From an uncultured Agathobacter sp. (GTDB lineage: Bacteria > Bacillota > Clostridia > Lachnospirales > Lachnospiraceae): a stretch of 50,667 nt of DNA. A program made the translations under genes and the position numbers. The notes below the pieces were generated by a model. The model ran no database searches. It had not been told where the DNA came from and saw nothing but the letters and a program-made list of their open reading frames with translations. The stretch is taken from positions 1-50,667 of the forward strand of contig CAMDYX010000016.1 of the NCBI GenBank assembly GCA_945910395.1, read 5' to 3'. The first letter of the stretch is position 1; every line of letters begins with the position of its first letter. Shown one piece after another: positions 24,930 through 33,878 of this stretch.

Positions 24930-25821
24930 TCTAAGCAAAGTCCGATTAAAAGGTAATGAATCCTTTAACTTTAGAGAGGGTTGGTTACGAAAAGGTGTCC
25001 GGTGCATTGAGGAACACCCTGATCTGTTCTCACGTGATGATGTGATGGAACGTCTTGGTGTCGGAAGTAAAATGGTGAAATCCATTAAGTATTGGCTATT
25101 GGCCACTAATTTATGTCGCGAAAAAATAGAAAAGAATGGTCACAAATTTTACCTTACAGAAGATTTTGGTCAGATTATTGACAAGCATGATAAGTATTTT
25201 GACGATTTATCAACCTTGTTTTTTATTCATTATCAGATGATATCCAATGACAATCTATGCATGATATGGAACATATTTTTTAATGAGTATTCTGGCAAGG
25301 ATTTCACAAAAGAAGATATGGTTTCTTCTTGCAAAGAATTGCTTAACAGGAAGATGGCGGAGGGAGCAACTTATTCCGAAAAACTTTTAGAAGATGATTG
25401 TTCCAGTGTTTTAAAAATGTATCTTCCGTCAACAAATACGGATGATCCAGAAGACAGTTTATCTTGTCCACTTGGTGAACTAGGCTTGTTACAGAAGAGC
25501 GCTGAAAAGAAGGGCTCATATGTGAAAATGTCCCCAAGTAAAGGAACACTCGATAAGTTGGTAGTGCTGTATGTCATGACGAAAAACATGCCTGAAGGCA
25601 AGAATTCGGTCAGTATCGATGATTTAATATCTGCTCCCAATAATATTGGTAGAGTTTTTAACTTAGACCGAGCACAAATAAATGAGTACTTGGATGAACT
25701 TAGAGTTACAGGTCACTTGACTATTAATCGAACTGCCGGATTGGATATGGTTTATTTTGATAACATTTTAGAGCCGTCCAAGATAATGGAACAATACTAT
25801 AAGACTGTCCAGGAGATGTGA
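24919..25821 (+). CDS. sspB: SspB-like DUF4007 protein
   Basis: The 300-residue protein matches DUF4007 well: F-N-F-R-E-G-W-L-R-K-G, L-G-V-G-S-K-M-V-K-S-I-K-Y-W-L-L-A-T, L-F-F-I-H-Y-Q-M-I-S, W-N-I-F-F-N-E-Y and E-D-S-L-S-C-P-L-G-E-L-G-L. In the known Ssp system SspB is the DUF4007 protein with DNA-nicking activity needed for single-strand phosphorothioation. The N-terminal part looks like a winged helix for DNA binding. It overlaps sspD and sits four bases before the ATPase gene, the sspB-sspC order. A diverged second copy is at 39470. Confidence 0.82.
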   Translation: MTNNLSKVRLKGNESFNFREGWLRKGVRCIEEHPDLFSRDDVMERLGVGSKMVKSIKYWLLATNLCREKIEKNGHKFYLTEDFGQIIDKHDKYFDDLSTLFFIHYQMISNDNLCMIWNIFFNEYSGKDFTKEDMVSSCKELLNRKMAEGATYSEKLLEDDCSSVLKMYLPSTNTDDPEDSLSCPLGELGLLQKSAEKKGSYVKMSPSKGTLDKLVVLYVMTKNMPEGKNSVSIDDLISAPNNIGRVFNLDRAQINEYLDELRVTGHLTINRTAGLDMVYFDNILEPSKIMEQYYKTVQEM

Positions 25822-25825
25822 TTAT

Positions 25826-28800
25826 ATGAAGTATTCTAAGATTATAGAAACAAATCAAGGTTTTCAGGCGTCAGTCAATCTTGAATTGGATCTGAATAAA
25901 AAAGAAAAAGTAAGTGGATATATTCCTACTGAACAGTCAGTTAAGGTTCTAGGGGAGTTTTTACATTCCTTTTATTATGATACAGACACACAATCAAGAG
26001 CCAATGTACTTATCGGACCTTATGGAAGAGGAAAGACTCATCTTTTACTTGTGCTTACGGCACTAACTTCGATGGATGTCTATGCTTCGAGCGAGTATAC
26101 ACCCAAAGAAGCAAAGGCTATGCAGAAAAAGCTTTGCAGTAAGATCTCATCGGTGGATAAAGAGGTAGGAGCATTAGCTAAAGCCGTTGTTGAGACAGGA
26201 ATTAGGACTCTTCCTGTAGTGATTAACAGCAATTCAAGAGATATCAACCAGTCATTTTTGGTTGCTCTTCATAACGCTTTATCTGCTGCTCAACTGGATG
26301 ATTTATTGCCGAAGACTTACTTTGATTCGGCTTATGATGTTGTGAAGAAATGGGAAAATGAAATCCCTGAAGCATACGACAGGTTTTGCGGAGAATTAAA
26401 AGAATACAAAACGACTGCGGAAAACATATGCATGGGTTTGCAGCAATTTAATAACGATGCATATGATCTGTTTTGTGAAGTATATCCTAAAGTTGCAGCG
26501 GGTATGAAGTTTAGCCCGTTGATGAGCATGGATGTTGTGAAACTATATATGTCTGTTGTCGATGCTTTATGTGAGCAGACTAAGTATTCTGGGATAAACA
26601 TTATATTTGATGAGTTTAGCAAATTTCTTGAGAGCAACCTTGAAAAAAGTCAGATGTACAACATGAAGATTATTCAGGATTTAGCAGAGGCTGCATCTCG
26701 TAGCGGGAAGAAACAAATTCATTTTACTTGCATTACACATAAGGATATTTTGGAGTATTCGACTAGTGACAGTTTTAAGACAGTAGAGGGAAGATTCTCC
26801 AAAATATACTTTGTCGCATCGTCTGAGCAAAGTTATGAATTGATTTCAAACGCAATTATCAAGAAAGATGCATATGAAGATTTTGTAAAGGATAATGCAA
26901 CCGGATTTGGAAATGTGATGAGTCTTTCATCACGCGTAAATGTCTTTAGAGATATAGATGAGTCATCATTTGAAAAGAAGGTTGTTTTTGGGTGCTTTCC
27001 GCTGGCTCCCCTGACAGCATATTCATTGCTGAAAATAAGTGAATTAGTTGGTCAAAATGAGAGGACGCTTTTTACGTTCCTTGCAAATAATAGCGCGAAT
27101 ACATTAGGGGAATTTTTGAACAAAAACCACAAAACCCTTTCATTTATTACGGTTGATTTTATTTTTGATTATTTTGAGGAGTTGTTCCGTAAAGAGGTAT
27201 TCAATGCTCCAGTGCATAGTTTCTGGGCGAAGGCAGATTCTGCTATTAAACAACTGGATGATCCAGCTCAGATACAAATTATCAAGGCAGTAGCAATTAT
27301 AAATATGATTAAGGAAGATGCATTTAAGGCGATTCCTAGTCATATTAAAGCGTCAATATTGATGGGTGATGAAGCTTTTGATCATGCTAGTCAAGAGCTT
27401 CAACGTCAGCATATAATGACCCAACGCGATTCATCAGAATATGTTCTGCTCACTGCTAACGGTGTTGACGTTCAGAAGAGTATTGATAATCAAGTTGAGA
27501 CAAAAGCTATAAAGGTAGATGTTTGCCAAGAACTGAATGATCGTTGTGATTTGGGATATGTAATTCCACATGAGCATAATGATAAAAATTGTTTGCTGAG
27601 ATGCTTTAAAAAAGTATTTATTGCAGCTGATACATTTTGCAAATACAAGAATGCTCAACAAATCTTGGATGAGTATACATATGACGGCGTGATACTTTAT
27701 ATTGTGGATCCTCAGGGTGATTATGCGGAAAAAGTGAAGACCAAAGTCCGCTCTTTCAAAAAGTTCCCTCAAGTTGTTGTTTGCATCTCAAAGGAAGTGT
27801 TTCATGGTGAAGCGATATTAAAGAAGCTTGTTGCCGCTGGTCAGCTTAAGGAGATAGCAGCAAAGAATAATGATATTCATTACTTAGAAGAAATAGAATA
27901 CTTTGAAGAGGATTTGCAAAAACAGGTACAGAGCTTAGTTAATTATCTATATGCTCCATCGTCTGTTAATAGTGCTTTTTTCAATGTGGAAGGCGAACTG
28001 AAGATTACTAGACAAGCTGCATTGATAAGTAGGGTGTCTGAAATTTGCGATTCAGTGTACAAAGCCACTCCAATCGTTAATAACGAGATGGTTAACAAAA
28101 GCCTGTTAAACACACAAAATCTGAAAGGCAGAGATATTGTTGTTGAATGGATACTTAATCATTCTGAAGATTCGGTTATTCCCTGCATGGATGGTTTTGG
28201 ACCTGAAGTCAGTATTTTTAAGTCTGCATTCAAATTCACGGGACTGGATAAAGGAGCCACTGCTAACAATGATGGGCTTAATAAGGTGTTGGCAGAGATA
28301 AAAGCATTTGTTACAAATTGTGAAAATGAAAAGGGGAATTTTAATACTCTTTATGAGAAATTGCTCGGCAAACCTTATGGAATGCGTAAGGGAATCATTC
28401 CGTTATACATTGCATATGTTTTGAGGCCTTATAAAGAGAATGTGGTTTTCTATCATTCCGGAAAAGAGGTTGAGTTATCGGCAGCTGTATTAAGCAATCT
28501 TAATGATTCTCCTGAAAAATATGATCTGCTGATGGAGATGGGTACGCAGGAGCGTGAAAACTATCTTGATGAACTTGATTTAGCTTTTGCAGATTATTCT
28601 GATACTAAAACAGGAAGTGCCAATCGAATTTATTCTATCATGCGTAGCATGCAGAACTGGTACAGAGCGTTGCCGGAGTACTCTAAGAGGTATACCGATT
28701 TTCTTGAATCTGGACAAAAAAGAACGGTTCCAGAATACTACAAAATTTTACGCAGCGATCTTGCAAAGTATGATTTGAATGCAAGAGAGATAATATTTGT

Positions 28801-29416
28801 TCAATGGCGAGATGCCCTTTCAGATGATGGGAATTTGGAGGAATGTGCGGAGAAAATCATGCAATTTAGGCAGGATTTAGATAAGCATATCCAAACATTT
28901 AAGAATGAGTTGTCTGCTATTTTGGTTGCTATGTTTGCTCCTGGATATCAAGGCGGTTTGCCAGTAGCAGTGAGCGCTTGGTATAAAAAGCTACCAGAGA
29001 CAACGAGGCAACATGTTTTTGATGCTAATACGAACGCCCTTCTTACTTTGGCTGGAAGCAAGGCTACATATAATGAAACCGATTTTCTTGATCAGTTAGT
29101 CGAATCATTTGAAGCAATCGGGATTGAAGATTGGAACGATACAACGGCGGATCAATTCAGAAATGACATAGAAGCATCATTACATAAAATAGTAAGCTAC
29201 CGAGAATCCAAGAGCGAAGATCGTGCCGAATGTAAGGTTGCTATCTCAATGCCTGGTATGGTAGTAGAGAAAAACTTTTCTGCTGAAGATATCTCACCTT
29301 TGGCGACCACGGCGTTAAATAACCTTTCGTCTATTTTTGACGAATATAATGATTCACTTGAACCAGATGAGAAAATAGCGATTTTAGCAAAACTTATAGG
29401 GAAAGTAATTCAGTGA
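25826..29416 (+). CDS. sspC: SspC-like large P-loop ATPase
   Basis: The protein (1196 residues) has Walker A near its start (G-P-Y-G-R-G-K-T, Lys70) and Walker B I-N-I-I-F-D-E-F (257-264, Asp262, Glu263). The remainder is a long alpha-helical region without a recognised enzyme motif. Layout and size fit the BrxC/PglY/SspC-type ATPases. In the Ssp system SspC is the ATPase that works with SspB and SspD in modification. The first 60 residues include T-N-Q-G-F-Q-A-S-V-N-L. It follows the DUF4007 gene closely. BREX BrxC is the main alternative, but no pglZ or brxL is present. Confidence 0.75.
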   Translation: MKYSKIIETNQGFQASVNLELDLNKKEKVSGYIPTEQSVKVLGEFLHSFYYDTDTQSRANVLIGPYGRGKTHLLLVLTALTSMDVYASSEYTPKEAKAMQKKLCSKISSVDKEVGALAKAVVETGIRTLPVVINSNSRDINQSFLVALHNALSAAQLDDLLPKTYFDSAYDVVKKWENEIPEAYDRFCGELKEYKTTAENICMGLQQFNNDAYDLFCEVYPKVAAGMKFSPLMSMDVVKLYMSVVDALCEQTKYSGINIIFDEFSKFLESNLEKSQMYNMKIIQDLAEAASRSGKKQIHFTCITHKDILEYSTSDSFKTVEGRFSKIYFVASSEQSYELISNAIIKKDAYEDFVKDNATGFGNVMSLSSRVNVFRDIDESSFEKKVVFGCFPLAPLTAYSLLKISELVGQNERTLFTFLANNSANTLGEFLNKNHKTLSFITVDFIFDYFEELFRKEVFNAPVHSFWAKADSAIKQLDDPAQIQIIKAVAIINMIKEDAFKAIPSHIKASILMGDEAFDHASQELQRQHIMTQRDSSEYVLLTANGVDVQKSIDNQVETKAIKVDVCQELNDRCDLGYVIPHEHNDKNCLLRCFKKVFIAADTFCKYKNAQQILDEYTYDGVILYIVDPQGDYAEKVKTKVRSFKKFPQVVVCISKEVFHGEAILKKLVAAGQLKEIAAKNNDIHYLEEIEYFEEDLQKQVQSLVNYLYAPSSVNSAFFNVEGELKITRQAALISRVSEICDSVYKATPIVNNEMVNKSLLNTQNLKGRDIVVEWILNHSEDSVIPCMDGFGPEVSIFKSAFKFTGLDKGATANNDGLNKVLAEIKAFVTNCENEKGNFNTLYEKLLGKPYGMRKGIIPLYIAYVLRPYKENVVFYHSGKEVELSAAVLSNLNDSPEKYDLLMEMGTQERENYLDELDLAFADYSDTKTGSANRIYSIMRSMQNWYRALPEYSKRYTDFLESGQKRTVPEYYKILRSDLAKYDLNAREIIFVQWRDALSDDGNLEECAEKIMQFRQDLDKHIQTFKNELSAILVAMFAPGYQGGLPVAVSAWYKKLPETTRQHVFDANTNALLTLAGSKATYNETDFLDQLVESFEAIGIEDWNDTTADQFRNDIEASLHKIVSYRESKSEDRAECKVAISMPGMVVEKNFSAEDISPLATTALNNLSSIFDEYNDSLEPDEKIAILAKLIGKVIQ

Positions 29417-29428
29417 TAGGAGCACCAT

Positions 29429-30556
29429 ATGATTTATCTTGATAATGCAGCGACAACATTTCCCAAACCTGACGCTGTTTACAATTATGTTGATTGGGTA
29501 CAACGAAATATTGCGGTTAATACAGGACGGGGAAGTTATCATGTTGCTAGAGAAGCAATGGATATTGTTGAATCCGCGAAAGGAAAGCTGGCAAGGCTTG
29601 TTCATGCTAACTCAAGTGAATCTGTAGTTATTACCCCTTCAGCAACAATTGCAGCAAATGAAATTATTGGGGGTATGACTTGGGATAATTTTAAAAATGT
29701 ATACGTCACGCCATTTGAACATAATGCAGTAATGAGACCGCTGGAGCGAATGAAGAATCTATATGGTGCAAATGTTTTTATATTACCATTTGATCCAAAA
29801 ACACAAGAACTCGATGAAGATGAAATGAATAGATTATTTACTATTCATACTCCAGATTATGTATTTATCAACCAAGTCAGCAATGTTACGGGAGTAATCA
29901 TTCCGGTTGAAAAGATTGCAGCAACAGCTAAGAACTATGATGCAGTTGTGGTGGTAGATGGTTCCCAATCTGTAGGGCTATTGGATATAGATTTAAGGAA
30001 ACTGCCGGTTGATTTCTTGATATTTGCTGGTCATAAAAATATATATGCATCATGGGGGATAGGCGGCTTTGTAATTAACTCTGATAGCAGATTGCAACCG
30101 TTCATAACGGGCGGAACGGGATCTGATTCATTAAAGCTTTCGGTTGATGATTTGGAGGTCGGAAGTCCAAATATTATTTCCATAGCAAGTATGGACAAAG
30201 CAATTGATTGGCTTAATGAGATAGGAATTTCAAGTATAGCGACCCATAAGGATCGGATGATAAGAGAACTGATAGAAGGTCTGAAAGATTCAAAGGTGGA
30301 AATGTACCTACCTGGAGATTTGAAGAATCACACCTCTGTGGTCTCATTTAATATTCCAGAATATGAACCTTCTGAGGTAGGGATTATATTGGATCAGGAC
30401 TTTGATATTGCGGTTCGTACCGGATTTCATTGTGCACCTTTGATACATAAACTCATTGGAACAGAAACAAAGAAAGGTACCGTTCGAGTAAGTGTCGGAT
30501 ACTTTAATACAGATGACGATATACACAAGTTTGTAGCTGCAGTTAAAGACATATAG
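29429..30556 (+). CDS. sspA: SspA-like cysteine desulfurase
   Basis: The 375-residue class V aminotransferase has Y-L-D-N-A-A-T-T at its start, His98 in F-E-H-N-A, the cofactor aspartate in V-V-V-D-G-S-Q (Asp177), the PLP lysine in A-G-H-K-N (Lys203) and the persulfide cysteine in R-T-G-F-H-C-A-P (Cys335). It would take sulfur from cysteine and pass it to the PP-loop enzyme. Its place inside the operon, with no iron-sulfur scaffold gene nearby, argues for SspA/DndA rather than housekeeping IscS or SufS. Confidence 0.85.
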   Translation: MIYLDNAATTFPKPDAVYNYVDWVQRNIAVNTGRGSYHVAREAMDIVESAKGKLARLVHANSSESVVITPSATIAANEIIGGMTWDNFKNVYVTPFEHNAVMRPLERMKNLYGANVFILPFDPKTQELDEDEMNRLFTIHTPDYVFINQVSNVTGVIIPVEKIAATAKNYDAVVVVDGSQSVGLLDIDLRKLPVDFLIFAGHKNIYASWGIGGFVINSDSRLQPFITGGTGSDSLKLSVDDLEVGSPNIISIASMDKAIDWLNEIGISSIATHKDRMIRELIEGLKDSKVEMYLPGDLKNHTSVVSFNIPEYEPSEVGIILDQDFDIAVRTGFHCAPLIHKLIGTETKKGTVRVSVGYFNTDDDIHKFVAAVKDI

Positions 30557-30568
30557 GGAGGCTGTTTT

Positions 30569-32356
30569 ATGAACGATTTTATTAGTTATTTGAATTCCAC
30601 AAATAACATTGGCGGAAACTCAACAGGATCATTGGCTGAAGCACAGGTGAAAAGTCCGTTTTATGATTCGGTTAAGGTCGAAAGACGAGTTGGTACAACT
30701 ATCTCTGAGGAAGTCAAGACAGGAAATTATCGTTCATATATCTTGACGGGCCATGCCGGTGATGGAAAGACAAGCATATTAGTCCAGGTATTAAAGAGTT
30801 TAGGGCTTCTGGGTGCTGGAGAAGGACTTGAAATAGAGAAAGAGTATGAGCACTTTTTCTATGTTAAAGACATGAGTGAAATACCTGAGCAAAATCAGGT
30901 TGAATTACTAAGAAGAACATTATCTGCTCCGCAAAGGGGAAAGACTGGCTTACTAATCAGTAACACAGGACCTCTTCTAAAATCATTTACTACACTGGCA
31001 AAGGATAAGAAAACTGAGGAAGGACTTCCTTTCGAGGCGGAGGATCGTATAGAACTGCAATCAACTATCCTGACCCAGTTAGATAGAAACGAAGATAAAG
31101 AGATAACAGTTGCTGGGTACAACTTTGTTTTAGTTAACATCGCACGAGTTGATAATGTCTCATTTGCAACAAAAATACTGAGCAGAATTATTGAGCTAGA
31201 ACTGTGGGGAGCATGCGAATCATGTGCCGTTGCAGACAAATGCCCGATGTGCTGCAACAGAAATCTTTTGGTTCAGCATTTTGAACGTGTAAGTGCATTT
31301 ATAGATAATTATTATCGATACTTATTTGAAAATGATAAAAGAATGACCATCAGACAAATGGTTGGTCAAATCAGTTATGGTATAACAGGGAATTTAACAT
31401 GTGAAAAGGTTCTTGACTCTATGTTGAAGGAACCTCAGTTTACTTTTAATTTTGCTAATTTGTTTTTTGGATATAGAGGATTAGGAATTGACAAAAACAG
31501 TACGCAAATAAAGGGTATCCAACATATTCAGACTTTGGGATTAGATGGAATTGCCTTGGACGTGGACTATCGCCTTTTTGTAAATCATGACTATTCGTTC
31601 TTCCCTGCCGACATAAGAACAATAATTGAAGAATTGTCTCAAAAATCAAGAAAACATTTTCAAGTGGTAGAAGAAACAACGGAGGCGTTCTCAAATCAAC
31701 AGGCACGAACAGCCAGAATTAGAAAAGCGATTAGACGGTTTTATCTTGTGTTTGGAGTGGGAACTCAAGATTACCCAATAGAAGATATTTTTAACCAGAT
31801 TTACGGTTCCAATTATGTGGATTATAAAAAGATGATTACTTCTGTGCAACCTTCTTCGATGATTAGAAAGTTCCAGAATGTGGTCTTCAATGCGCTGTAT
31901 ATAAAGAATACGGGCTTTTTGCCTGCAAGTAGTTCAGAAAATCTACTACCCCTTACTCTAAGGCGAGAAGATGAGGTTTATCAAAGTGTACTTTTGGTAT
32001 TGGGCGAGGTGAATAAGTCGGATATTAAGATTATTACAGAAAAGATAGTTAACCAATTAGAAGATGCGGATGAAAAGTATGAAATCTATATCCAATTGAA
32101 GGATGAGAAGTTTAAAATTTCCCTTCCAATGATTAAGTACTTCAATGACTTAATTGATGGAGCAGTAACCTCCAACAACAATCCTGCATTAACACATGGT
32201 ATTGCATCACTTGATACTCTTTTGCTTGAGCAATATGGAGATGTTAATCCTGAGCCGGGTGAAGATTGTGAAATATCAGTAATTGTTAATACCACCCATG
32301 GGCAAAAGATAAAAAGATTCGATTTCAATGGAAATCGGATGCATTTAGTAGATTAG
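30569..32356 (+). CDS. sspF: SspF/DptF-like P-loop ATPase
   Basis: The 595-residue protein has Walker A T-G-H-A-G-D-G-K-T (Lys67); the unusual G-D-G-K pattern is one I associate with DptF/DndF proteins. A cysteine cluster follows at 216-229 (C-E-S-C, then C-P-M-C-C) and could bind zinc. Order and size (F, then a 500-residue G, then a giant HerA-type H) match sspFGH and dptFGH, the arm that attacks DNA without phosphorothioate. AGGGAGG precedes the ATG. The position-based part of the call is stronger than the sequence-based part. Confidence 0.7.
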   Translation: MNDFISYLNSTNNIGGNSTGSLAEAQVKSPFYDSVKVERRVGTTISEEVKTGNYRSYILTGHAGDGKTSILVQVLKSLGLLGAGEGLEIEKEYEHFFYVKDMSEIPEQNQVELLRRTLSAPQRGKTGLLISNTGPLLKSFTTLAKDKKTEEGLPFEAEDRIELQSTILTQLDRNEDKEITVAGYNFVLVNIARVDNVSFATKILSRIIELELWGACESCAVADKCPMCCNRNLLVQHFERVSAFIDNYYRYLFENDKRMTIRQMVGQISYGITGNLTCEKVLDSMLKEPQFTFNFANLFFGYRGLGIDKNSTQIKGIQHIQTLGLDGIALDVDYRLFVNHDYSFFPADIRTIIEELSQKSRKHFQVVEETTEAFSNQQARTARIRKAIRRFYLVFGVGTQDYPIEDIFNQIYGSNYVDYKKMITSVQPSSMIRKFQNVVFNALYIKNTGFLPASSSENLLPLTLRREDEVYQSVLLVLGEVNKSDIKIITEKIVNQLEDADEKYEIYIQLKDEKFKISLPMIKYFNDLIDGAVTSNNNPALTHGIASLDTLLLEQYGDVNPEPGEDCEISVIVNTTHGQKIKRFDFNGNRMHLVD

Positions 32357-32368
32357 AAAGGGGGAATA

Positions 32369-33877
32369 ATGATGTATCCAAGCGACTATAAGCCTGCAAA
32401 ACAGATACCTCTTCAAAGCTATTTGTTTGGACATCGTATTCAGGATAGCCAGACAAAGTATGAGTATTTAATCGAATTTCTTCAAGTAGCTATATCGCCA
32501 AAAGCCGTAGAATACAACAACAAGCATTATGATTGTATGTTTCCGGTTAATGAAGAGCATTGTGATAATAGAATGCAGTATTATCCTGTGTCACGGATAG
32601 GATTAAAGAGGTTTGTCTTTTTCCCAAAGAGCAAGCTGGATGGTAAGGCTGCTGTAGACAAGAAGGCATATGAAGAATGCCTTAAGGCACTCGAAGCAAG
32701 GATTGTCAATGGCAACACATCACAGATAAAAAATGCCCTGTTAATCATTCAGAATCTCTTGAATGGTTTTAGTGCTGTTAACCAAAACCGATCATGGTTT
32801 GACCAGAACATGTTGCCGGTTTGCCCTGAGGTAATTCTTCCAGAAGGAATGGGTATTAAATCATGGCGACAAGGGATGACTTTTCAGCAGTGTGATCCTG
32901 ATATAGATTCTAAATTTGATTTTAAAAAGTATACATATATGTGTAGAGGGGGTGAAGTATACTACCTCCATCTTTTGAATGCAATAAATCAATTTCCTGA
33001 GTATAAGGAACTTATTGAAAAGAGAATAAGAGAGATGATAACAAGTTTTCCGCAGTTCTCTTGTCTATGCAATTTTGTTCAGGATACTTGGGATGAGTTT
33101 ATGGCTGTATCCCCCGAAGACAAAAAGACATTAAGCAAAGATTTGGGTGCGATTCCCACATCTTTTGAAGTACGAAATAAATACACTTTGGAAGAACTAG
33201 AGAATTTTTTGAATAGTAAATGTCATCCGTTTGAAAAGATGGAAACCTTTGCAAATGGACTTATTCTACAAATGTTGAGAATGATGTATTTATCAGCCTC
33301 AACTGAAAAAAGCAGTAATTGCTGGCTTATTGATGTTAATTGTAAAGGATATGAAAACACAGAGATAAAAAAAGCTGCTATTTCCGCGTTTAAACGAAAT
33401 GAGGAGACGATAAGCACATATTTATATGATGGATTAGATGCTGATAAGCCGGAGTGGGTGGCTAATAATGGTGATGAAGTAAAGACTATTAAAGCCGCTG
33501 CTGATGATTCATATCGTCTTTTCAGAAAACTTGGTAAAAGTTTAGGTATTATTATTCCCAATACTGGAACGGGGATGCGTTTCTCTCTTTCAGAGGATAT
33601 CGTAAAGTTTTTAGTATTATCAATAATTCCGCCCAAGCATATGATTACACTAGATGAGTTTATGGATCTGTTACATGAACATTTTGGAATGGTAATAGGA
33701 GCTGCTCAGTACCGAAAAGAAATGGCAAATAATATGTTACCTCCTATTAGCGATTTGTCATTCATGGAAGAAAACAAAAATGCGTTTTCTGAGAAATTGA
33801 AGGAATGTGGTTTCTTAAGAGATTTATCCGATGCAACCTCAATTGTTGAGAATCCATACGACAAGGAGGAAGAGTAA
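32369..33877 (+). CDS. sspG: Probable SspG/DptG position protein
   Basis: The 502-residue product has no motif I can name. It is rich in aromatic and charged residues; Y-L-F-G-H-R-I-Q-D-S lies near the start and a W-R-Q-G-M-T-F-Q-Q-C segment in the middle. No Walker motif, membrane helix or nuclease motif is seen. The call rests on its place between the F-like ATPase and the HerA-like protein, the invariant order of dptFGH and sspFGH. It lies one base before the next gene. Confidence 0.55.
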   Translation: MMYPSDYKPAKQIPLQSYLFGHRIQDSQTKYEYLIEFLQVAISPKAVEYNNKHYDCMFPVNEEHCDNRMQYYPVSRIGLKRFVFFPKSKLDGKAAVDKKAYEECLKALEARIVNGNTSQIKNALLIIQNLLNGFSAVNQNRSWFDQNMLPVCPEVILPEGMGIKSWRQGMTFQQCDPDIDSKFDFKKYTYMCRGGEVYYLHLLNAINQFPEYKELIEKRIREMITSFPQFSCLCNFVQDTWDEFMAVSPEDKKTLSKDLGAIPTSFEVRNKYTLEELENFLNSKCHPFEKMETFANGLILQMLRMMYLSASTEKSSNCWLIDVNCKGYENTEIKKAAISAFKRNEETISTYLYDGLDADKPEWVANNGDEVKTIKAAADDSYRLFRKLGKSLGIIIPNTGTGMRFSLSEDIVKFLVLSIIPPKHMITLDEFMDLLHEHFGMVIGAAQYRKEMANNMLPPISDLSFMEENKNAFSEKLKECGFLRDLSDATSIVENPYDKEEE

Positions 33878-33878
33878 T

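Noticed and set aside
29429-30556. Housekeeping IscS/SufS
   Set aside because: No scaffold or other iron-sulfur genes are near; it sits inside a tight operon with a PP-loop enzyme and DUF4007.
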